Shown one piece after another: positions 56,884 to 64,000 of a stretch of 64,000 nucleotides of DNA (the first letter of the stretch is position 1; each line of letters begins with the position of its first letter). A model generated the notes under the pieces. The model searched no databases. It saw nothing but the letters and a program-made list of their open reading frames with translations, and was not told where the DNA came from. The DNA comes from Ypsolopha sequella. Its lineage: Eukaryota > Arthropoda > Insecta > Lepidoptera > Ypsolophidae. Position numbers and translations under genes: made by a program. The stretch lies in contig OW203986.1 in the NCBI GenBank assembly GCA_934047225.1, positions 26,849,221 through 26,913,220 of the forward strand, written 5' to 3'.

Positions 56884-57046
56884 GCGGGTCTACCACGTAA
56901 TTCTGATTTTCATCAACATCAACTTGAGATTGAAATTTGACGTGCGTGCGACGACGCCCGCCTAACATGCCATCTCTTTTGCACGCACGTCAAATTTCAA
57001 TCTCAAGTTGATGTTGATGAAAATCAGAATTACGCGGTAGACCCGC
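56884..57046. mobile_element. Palindromic MITE (GGGTCTACCGCGTAATTCT ends), copy 2
   Basis: 163-bp near-perfect palindrome: GCGGGTCTACCACGTAATTC ... ATTTGACGTGCGTGC and GCACGCACGTCAAAT ... GAATTACGCGGTAGACCCGC, loop about 30 bases (GACGACGCCCGCCTAACATG...). It is better preserved than copy 1 at 14822. Confidence 0.8.
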
Positions 57047-57119
57047 TGGCCTGAACTGTAAGTAGGTTATTTTCGAGGTAAGTAAGCAGGATACACGTTT
57101 CAAATCTTCGTTTATAATC

Positions 57120-57600
57120 CGTACAGTTAAGGCGATTACCATCGCCAAATTAGCAGCTCGATATTTGTCAGTACGAATATCAACGGAAACAACATTGAAA
57201 TAACGTTCATATCAGCGCGCAATGCATAGTGGCTGTTACGACGCTCGCTGCGTCCTTGAAAGAGCGAAATAGGAGAAAATTATACTTTTCACATGGACGT
57301 GATTGTTCGATTGAATAATCCTATGTTATGTTTAAAGCTATCAAGTTTATCTATTTATCAAAGCATAAATGAATTCAATCGGCTAAGCCACTTAGGAGCA
57401 GTAAGAAATTCAAGCCAAAAAACACCATTGAGTTAATACATTTTTTCATGTAGAAGTTTTGGTGGTATGAAATAGAAAAATGTTGCATATGTTGTCGAAG
57501 AGCTGATTATTCATAATAAATTTTTTCGTTATTTTTGGTTTGGCCGTAAACGATGAGTAGGCTTTAAAAAGTACCCATTTGGCAATAGTAAGGCCCTTAG
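57120..57600 (-). repeat. Dispersed repeat B, copy 3 (inverted)
   Basis: The reverse complement matches 19800-20290 (AAAAGTACCCATTTGGC..., CAGTACGAATATCAACGGAAAC). The arm joins at TTAAGGCGATTACC. The 99-codon minus ORF over 57446-57745 is accidental. Confidence 0.6.
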
Positions 57601-57678
57601 ATGTGGAACTCCCTGCCAGCGTCTGTAGTATTCGAATAATTATGACCCAGATTCCATTAAAAAAATAATAAATAGGTA

Positions 57679-57945
57679 TCTTGATTTTGAACACAAACAC
57701 TTGTACTATTTGTTTCATTAAATATATTTGTTGCACACTTCCCAACCAGTTTTTTTTTTTGCTCGTTTATTAAAATAATAAGTATTTTGTATCCCCTGAA
57801 GGTAGATTGATTTCCGAAACCGGTTGGGAAGTCTGCAAAATATATTTAATGAAACAAATAGTACAAGTGTTTGTGTTCAAAATCAAGATGCTTTCTATGT
57901 TTCATCAAGTGCCGACAATCGCAAATATAAATCATAATAAATAAA
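57679..57945. mobile_element. Penelope-like terminal repeats, head to head, locus 4
   Basis: Left arm CTTGATTTTGAACACAAACA CTTGTAC... CTTCCCAACCAG; right arm AACCGGTTGGGAAG ... GTACAAGTGTTTGTGTTCAA AATCAAG, then the terminal module TTTCATCAAGTGCCGACAAT CGC. Just before GAAACC the right arm has CTGAAGG-T-AGATTGATTTCC. The copy at 59.6 kb reads (complement) CTAAAGA-T-GGATTGATTTCC here, so the common ancestor probably had CTGAAGA. Confidence 0.7.
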
Positions 57946-58751
57946 TAGGTAATAAATAGGTACCTTCTGAGCGAGCGCTCGTCATCCTAGATCTTATCGA
58001 CCAAGCTAACACCGTCTTGAACTGGAAAGTTTCCATTTTCTGTGTAGCCCACCTATAACAACATGCTTAAAAGTGTCAAATAAACTAAAAAAAGGTGTGT
58101 GATTCAAGTAACTCTATTATTATTTGGTGTCTCGTACAAATACCAATTTTATAAGAACATTAGCTAATCAAAAACCGCTTTTATTACTATTAAATAAGAG
58201 TTAAGTCATCGTATGGGAGTTTTATAGTAGCTCCCTGTAGTACACGCTGGAGCGTGCATCACATCGTAAACTAGACGAATTTCAGCGGGTACAGACCGCA
58301 GAGGAATGTAGTGAGTTTTGAATAAGAAAAAACGAAAAGCCGTCAAGTGTGGGTTGGAATCATAAACATAAAAATTCATTTATGCTTCATTTAAATAAAG
58401 CGCATAATAATCTTCGCCACACTTCGGCAAAGGTCGTATTTCCTTACGTTTTATATACAATTCCATGCCAGATAGTGCAGGTTCGCTCGGTTGGCTGTAG
58501 ATTTCTATGCGCATTATATATCTATGGCAGATCTTTTTTCGGGTTTCGGCCAAAACGATATTTAAACAATTTTTTAATAATTCTGCCCAAGAATGTTCTA
58601 TACCCTTAAAGCTATATGTTAAGCTATCATATACGTACGTAGAAAGTATTCAAAATAGATAAGATCAAAACTAAATCGGTTTCAATTGCAACTTCATAAC
58701 TTCATAGATTAAATAAATTATCAATAGCAACAAAAAGTCTGTCAGGGAGTC

Positions 58752-59290
58752 GTGTCCGTGTGGGCATATTATGAATACATCGTCGTCAGTGAATCTTTTC
58801 CAGATCAGAGGTTTGAGCCGGAGTTTCTAGGAAACTGCATGGAAAATGCTAATAACATAAAATCCATCCTAAGCAAAACAAAACCTACTTTTCAAAACAC
58901 CAGCACTACAAGCTCAGGCACAACACCGTGTCGACGGCCACGATGCAAAACTTGCGCCAACATCAACAAAAACCCACTTATAAACTCACCACAAACAAAA
59001 ACTTCCCCATGCACAACCAAATACAATTCAGGACAAGTAACTGCATCTACCTCTTAGAATGCCAACATTGCCCGACTTTCTATGTAGGTGAGACAAAAAC
59101 GCACTCCACATACGCATAATACATGTGACTCTATAAAAAATAACACTTTACTTGTACTGACGGTACTGACCCACACAGGTACTCATAACTCACCTTTCAA
59201 CCAGTGTTTCACAGTTCACATCATTAAGTCATTTCATCCAGCTCTCACAGATATTCAACTTCGCACATGGGAATCTTCATTCATCTGATC
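58752..59290 (+). pseudogene. Penelope-like element: Cys-rich linker and GIY-YIG endonuclease, decayed
   Basis: Three short frames together show the C-terminal end of a Penelope-like retroelement protein. 58752-59057 has NNIKSILSKTKP and the linker TTPCRRPRCKTCANI, a Cys pattern specific to these elements. 58928-59119 has the start of a GIY-YIG nuclease, IYLLECQHCPTFYVGET. 59088-59288 has its end, FNQCFTVHIIKSFHPAL followed by LRTWESSFI. In the intact family this nuclease follows the reverse transcriptase and nicks target DNA. Here the reverse transcriptase is missing (5' truncation before about 58780) and at least two frame changes break the rest, so the copy is dead. Terminal repeats of the same family flank it at 57679-57945 and 59490-59770. 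Confidence 0.8.
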
Positions 59291-59489
59291 GCTTGGTGCC
59301 CACTTTGGACCAGGCCTCAATAAACAACATTAACAGATCAAATATCAGCATACCTCTCCAATTACATACCAATATCCAAACACACATAGCGCCACCTAGT
59401 TCAACATATACGTACTAATTTAACAGCTGCAAAACCATACCTTTTTATTACAAACCATATCTGCCAAAAACATTAAACAGTCATCAGAG

Positions 59490-59770
59490 TGATTTATACT
59501 TGCGATTGTCGTCACTTGATGAAACATAGAAAGCATCTTGATTTTGAACACAAACACTTGTACTAGTTGTTTCATAACATAATTATATTTGTTGCACACT
59601 TCCCGTTGCACACTTCCCAACCGGTTTCGGAAATCAATCCATCTTTAGGGGATACAGAATAGTTATTATTTTAATATACGAGCCATAAAACGACAAACGT
59701 ATGTCAACAATGATTGTGAGGAAAACTCTGTTTAGTTAGTACAAGTGTTTGTGTTCAAAATCAAGTCATC
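59490..59770. mobile_element. Penelope-like terminal repeats, locus 5
   Basis: 59490-59665 on the minus strand: CCGAAACCGGTTGGGAAGTG ... GTACAAGTGTTTGTGTTC ... TTCATCAAGTGACGACAATC. 59592-59620 contains a small duplication (GTTGCACACTTCCC twice). 59735-59770 repeats GTACAAGTGTTTGTGTTCAA in plus orientation. This is the probable 3' boundary of the Penelope-like insertion at 58.75 kb. Confidence 0.65.
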
Positions 59771-60404
59771 AGAGTCATCAAAGGGCGCTACATTTTAACC
59801 AGAGACAAAATAAATTCTTTTTGTTTTTTATAATGTCATTATTTTATTGTCAATCAATGCAACTGATGCCGAGCCCAAGAGGGTTCGAAATAGATCTTGC
59901 TCTAATCTATTTATGTGTATATTTAAAAAAAAACTGCTACATATATCGATATTTATTAAGAAAAGTCGAAAGGTAACATAGATGTATATATTTTATTATT
60001 ATGTAAAATAAAACCAACACATGAGAAAAGTTCGGTCAAAGTAAATATATTTTTGCTCTATTTAAATTGGTTAAACGTGTGAGGACGCAAAATTAAATTT
60101 CTGTGCACTTTTCAGATTAGTTTTGTGTGTTTACAGATTCACGGAGGAACTCACTACACTGTTCTCTATACTATATGTACTCGAGTGTTTTCTTAGTCTC
60201 GTGAAGAAATAAGCAACAAACAACAATATAAAGAGCAATTCGTAGTAAAATCTCTCTTAGTCGGATGTCAACAGTGCTTTTTAACTCTTTGTGCTCTATG
60301 AGTGCTTGGTTTCTTTTGGACTTTTCTAAAATAAGTAAAATAAATCTTTATAATAAAGCATTCTCTCTGAATGCAGGACAACTCAAAAGCGACTATTTAA
60401 TATA

Positions 60405-61030
60405 TCATGGGCAGATCGTAGAATTGGAAAAATATTTCACCAAAAGTCAAAAATAGGTGCGACGACGAGCGGAGCGTGTTAAGGGGCTGCACAATACTAA
60501 AATTCAGTCCTGCTCTAACGCTTTTGTTTTTTAAATGTCTATCCTGCTCTAATCAGATGCCGCGCACGCAAGCTTCTGTTATTTTGAAATCGTGGCTACA
60601 TTAGGTCATTTACTATATTTTCTTTATGTAATAAAGATGTTTTTTTTAGCAAGTATCTGCGTGTGTTGATTTCGTTTCGATCGGTTTTGAAATATGGAAA
60701 CTGAATCGCTTTTTTCGTGAAATTCATGCTTTTTTAAAGGCTATAATTAAAAGAAGATTGAAAGTATGTTTATTTATTAAGTGTAATTAATAATTGTCTT
60801 GAGAAAAATACACGCCATATTTTTTCAAAGTTTACCATATCTACATTGGCGGAACTGAATCCAATACAAAACTGATATTTAGCATTGTGGAGCCCCTTAA
60901 GATCACATATTATGAATAAATTTAAGGAGCCGAACGAAGTGGAGCAGAGCGAGGCGAACTCCCTAGTGTTAACAGAAATATCATCTGCCCAGGCAGATCA
61001 TGATATGCCCAATTCTACGATGTGTCAACG
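60405..61030. mobile_element. Foldback MITE (23.96-kb family) split by a TTAA element
   Basis: GGGCAGATCGTAGAATTGG ... CCAAAAGTCAAAAATAGGTG CGACGACGAGCGGAGCG on the left and GAGCAGAGCGAGGCG ... CCCAATTCTACGATGTGTC on the right match the arms of 23963-24169. The MITE at 60483-60896 lies between them. Confidence 0.6.
60483..60896. mobile_element. TTAA-flanked MITE with GGGGCTGCACAATACTAAA ends
   Basis: TTAA at 60479-60482 and 60897-60900 flank a 414-bp element with 19-bp TIRs, GGGGCTGCACAATACTAAA and (complement) GGGGCTCCACAATGCTAAA, 17 of 19 matching. TTAA duplication indicates a piggyBac-type transposase, although GGGG rather than CCC at the tip is less usual. No coding capacity. Confidence 0.75.
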
Positions 61031-61094
61031 ACATATATTAGGCTTGAAGAAGATTATTTTTCTTTTTGCACAAATATGATACTTGTAATTATTT

Positions 61095-61250
61095 TTTTCT
61101 CCACACCATCGGTTGACTGGAAGAAATTTCTTTAAGGAATAAGTCCGCCCTTGCCTTTTATTTTTCTGTATTCTGTGTTTTATTTTAATTTTTCTGCGCA
61201 ATAAAGTGTTTATTCATTCATTCATTCATTCATTCATTCATTCATTCATT
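61095..61250 (+). mobile_element. LINE 3' UTR fragment with (ATTC)n tail
   Basis: GTTGACTGGAAGAAATTTCT, AAGTCCGCCCTTGCC and CAATAAAGTGTTTATTCATT form the jockey/CR1-like 3' UTR, ending in (ATTC)10 at 61211-61250. It is the plus-strand counterpart of 11251-11355. Confidence 0.65.
61211..61250 (+). repeat. (ATTC)n microsatellite
   Basis: Ten perfect tetranucleotide units, probably grown from the tail of the LINE fragment. Confidence 0.9.
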
Positions 61251-61393
61251 ATCTAGATTATATAGAACAAATATTTTTAAAATCATCATCATTTTATCAT
61301 CATCAATTATTTAAGAGTCTAGCTCTTTTCGGTAGAACATCTTTCACCCTTCTCTGTCTAGAGCCAAATCCTTCAGTTCTTGGTTATGTAATG

Positions 61394-61665
61394 CAGGGGT
61401 CGGCAACCGACGGCCCGTGAACCACTTTGATGTGGCCCGCAAGGTTTGCAACTACTGCATGATAACTATATTTGGTAGTACATATTTGTGTAAGCAGACA
61501 ATTTCCATTCTCATGTCAGTCTTGTGCTGTCTCACTATAGGCAATCACTTATAGGTAAAGTATTCAAATGAAACCAAGTGTAACTTTTAGTGCGCCTGCG
61601 ACACGCCCGCTCGCCACGAGGTCCCCACCGGAAGTGTTGAATGCGCGGGCGGTTCGCAACCACTC
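61394..61665. mobile_element. hAT-like MITE
   Basis: Left end CAGGGGTCGGCAACCGACGG CCCG; right end complement GAGTGGTTGCGAACCGCCCG. The interior GTGGCCCGCAAGG and the CAGGGGTCGGCAACC start are typical of hAT (Charlie/Tip100-like) non-autonomous elements. An 8-bp target duplication is not evident, so the ends have probably decayed. Confidence 0.65.
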
Positions 61666-61962
61666 TTTATTATTTTAGACACGTACATCACATCTCTCCT
61701 TTTCAATGAATTTTGAAATGAATGCTTTGATAAATTACAACTACAGTCTTATGACTTTAGATTATGATATGTTTTGTAAGTCTTACAAATCAACGTACAA
61801 CTTAATGTAAATATATCATAATTAGATGCAAGTAAAGACATGTAAATCTAATCAACATAATTAAAAAGTTTTAAATAAATAAAAGTTCTTCCTGAACAAA
61901 GAAAAGTAACTAAATAAATGCTGACATGACTCTATTCATCTTCGCCTGTTTCCATTTCTGAA

Positions 61963-62271
61963 CTATTGTTCATAAGTTTCATTATCTTTATTGTAATTTT
62001 CATTTTCTTTCTCATTATGTATCTTCCATTGACCTTCAACCTTTTTTAGATGTATAATGTTTCTCCGCAGTTCTTGTCCAGTCTCATTATTTCTGATATG
62101 AATATCTCCTCCATTGGCGCCTATCACAGTGTGTGCTATAGGATTAAAATTTGGCGTCAATTTGTTCTCTTTGATTAAGTTGTTTACATATACTTTTTCT
62201 CCTATACTTATGTCATTATTTTTTGCTTTTCTTTTCCTATCCTTCCTACTCTTCCCCTTTTCTTTCATCAT
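61963..62271 (-). pseudogene. Ty3/gypsy integrase C-terminal domain fragment
   Basis: An open frame of 102 codons with ISIGEKVYVNNLIKENKLTP, GGDIHIRNNETGQELRRN and IIHLKKVEGQW, the basic C-terminal region of gypsy-type integrase. It follows the decayed core at about 62330-62760. No LTR is found downstream (below 61963). Confidence 0.8.
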
Positions 62272-62329
62272 TTTGTCTCTGTCGTATACTTCTTAATTTA
62301 TTTGCCTGTTCTCAAAATCTACAATAAAA

Positions 62330-62760
62330 GGAATTTTATCTCTGAACTGTCAGTTGAAAAAAACAGCTCCGAAGATGTCTTCCCCGGCGTGCTGTGCAGT
62401 GTACTATTGTACATCATGAGATAATTGTAAGAGGTCATCGCTCCAGTCAGATTTTTGGCACTGGTTTATCTATAGACGCTAATTATGTCACGATTTTTTC
62501 CTTTCAACTTCGCCGTTTTACTGTGGCCAATACGGTACAGAATGATAAAGCTTAGTGCCAAATTGTGAGCAGATTCACTAGTGAACTGCCGTCCATTATC
62601 TGATGTCAAGCTAACCGATATACCTAGCCTTGCAAAAAATATTTTAATACATCGATTGTTTCTTGAGACGTTATCGATTTCATGACTTTTATTTCTTTAA
62701 TGCCCACTTGGAAGTGGACCTAAAAAAAATCCACTGTTATATGGATCCAAAGTTAGGATA
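62330..62760 (-). pseudogene. Ty3/gypsy integrase core, badly broken
   Basis: Minus-strand pieces in several frames: KEIKVMKSITSQETIDVLKY, then SLTSDNGRQFTSE with the second catalytic Asp, then YNSTLHSTPGKTSSELFF. Stop codons and frame changes separate them. The N-terminal zinc finger between RNase H and core is not visible, so a deletion near 62860 is likely. Confidence 0.7.
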
Positions 62761-62857
62761 GAAATTCACGTCTCTTCATCAGCACAGGAGGGTTGCGTCT
62801 TGACACAAATATATAATAATAATAAAGTCAGAATAAAGACTGCATCTTTACACATTT

Positions 62858-63437
62858 TTAAATATTAACTTTTGAATCCCAGCGTTTATCCGAAAGGCTA
62901 ACCTTAACCAATTTGATTTCGTCATCTTTCTTGGATTCATTAATTATGTCCTCCATGGACACTGCTGAAGGTCTTGCCAATCGCACGATTTCGTTTACAT
63001 GATGGACATAATCGTAAGTCCGTGAATTTTGTAGGGGACACAACCTAGAAAGTGAGTCCGCTATGTTGTTTTTTCCAGAACAATTAACTATTTTGTAATC
63101 ATAAGATTGCAACCGTAACACCCAGCGTTCTATTCTCACGCATGGTTTAGACCGTGGCGCAAATATTACCTCCAGAGGCTTGTGGTCGGTGACTAATAGG
63201 AATTCTTTCAATTCATAAAGGTACATGCTGAAATGTTCTATAGCCCAAACCAATGCTAAGGCCGCCTTTTACGTCTAACAGTACCACTTTTTGACATCTG
63301 TTAGACTTTTGTAAACCATAAGCAATAACTCGAGGTCCATATGTATCATATTGAATGAGGACTGCCCCCAACCCCATGGGGCTGGCGTCTGCAATCACTT
63401 GCGTTTTGTCATGAGGGTCGTTAAACAAAGTAGACAA
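62858..63437 (-). pseudogene. Ty3/gypsy RNase H fragment (two frames)
   Basis: 63213-63437 reads DKTQVIADASPMGLGAVL, the first catalytic Asp region. 62858-63253 reads VWAIEHFSMYLYELKEFLLV TDHKPLE and GKNNIADSLSRL, the later catalytic Asp positions. A frame change near 63250 separates them. The RT domain that should precede (above 63437) is replaced by an AT microsatellite (TATATATATA near 63451), so the element is truncated there. Order RNase H then integrase on the minus strand fits Ty3/gypsy. Confidence 0.85.
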
Positions 63438-63599
63438 AGGGTAAAATATATATATATATAGATATATTTTTTTTTTTTACTTATATGCCATAATTTTCTC
63501 CTGTCTTGTATTTTTTATCTCTTTATTCAATTAAAATATAAGTTTTTTTATTTTACATTTAGTTGTTGTATCTAATATTATCAAAAAAAACGTGATCTT

Positions 63600-63860
63600 G
63601 CTATTTCTTGCCCTTCTTCTTAGCAAGACTAATCGAATGGGCGGAGTTAGGCATATATTTAATATATATTTATAATATTATTTAAGTGTATTTTTTATTT
63701 AATTTAGGTAAACCCAACCTTTTTTATTTCCCTGTGTATTTCTTCATATTATTATTTGTTACATAAAACTAATACCTAAAGACATAGATTATTTAATTAT
63801 ATAACATTAAACTTGTAATAACATTACATTACACCTGTAATAATTGTATCTGATATATAC
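63600..63860. repeat. Repeat K copy 2 joined to an inverted block from 48.3 kb
   Basis: 63612-63655 is the complement of 48270-48312 (TTCTTAGCAAGACTAATCGA ATGGGCGGAG). 63680-63860 matches 45960-46140 (AAGTGTATTTTTTATTTAAT, AGGTAAACCCAACC). The junction suggests both belong to one larger family, or that insertion has occurred. Confidence 0.45.
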
Positions 63861-64000
63861 CTACATTACATAAATAAATATATTTCATTTCATTTAATTT
63901 CAAAAAATTAGGGTGCGAAGATTACTTACACCTCGTTTCAATTCAGCAAACGCAAGTGCTTGTTTTTCTTTTCAGAATTAAGCAATACTCTGTGTCTGGA

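Overview
The window looks like intergenic or intronic DNA of a moth or butterfly (Lepidoptera). It is AT-rich and has no convincing multi-exon host gene. It is filled with repeat types I recognise as widespread in lepidopteran genomes: a GTTCCGTACC...GGCCGGTTTTTT element, an ATTATAAATGCGA...GCTAGT Helitron-like element, tRNA-derived SINEs with a GTCACGACATGAATCCCC body end, jockey/CR1- and RTE-like LINE tails, and many foldback MITEs. The organism assignment is inference from these repeats. No database search was possible.

Layout. 0-9 kb: a SINE, a ~390-bp repeat (family A), the 3' end of a LINE with a 146-aa reverse transcriptase tail (minus strand), two copies of the GTTCCGTACC element, and two abutting foldbacks, one with perfect ~80-bp arms. 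9-16 kb: SINEs, two further LINE 3' ends, foldbacks, a Helitron-like element and the first Penelope-like (PLE) terminal repeats. 16-35 kb: foldbacks, PLE terminal-repeat palindromes, a split minisatellite, a family-A copy interrupted by a TTAA-flanked (piggyBac-type) MITE, and a large foldback with a ~750-bp interior. 35.7-42.6 kb: one almost complete, very young BEL/Pao LTR retrotransposon (identical 465-bp LTRs, 5-bp target duplication, Gag-protease-RT-RNase H-integrase). Its integrase is broken by two frame changes. 42.6-57 kb: a possible host exon, a 211-bp tandem duplication, more foldbacks, a SINE with clear A and B boxes, and long stretches with nothing recognisable. 57-60 kb: a decayed PLE fragment encoding the Cys-rich linker and GIY-YIG endonuclease, flanked by its terminal repeats. 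60-64 kb: a nested TTAA MITE, a hAT-like MITE, an ATTC microsatellite and a decayed Ty3/gypsy pol fragment on the minus strand.

How the parts relate. The only coding capacity is that of mobile elements, and only the BEL/Pao element is close to intact. Most of the structure comes from repeated insertion of elements into one another. Several insertions can be proved inside the window because an uninterrupted copy of the same host repeat lies elsewhere in it. The most interesting signal is the PLE-related set. Several loci share a terminal module and a hammerhead-ribozyme-like core (CTGANGA, a pyrimidine, a short hairpin, then GAAAC), often arranged head to head as long palindromes.
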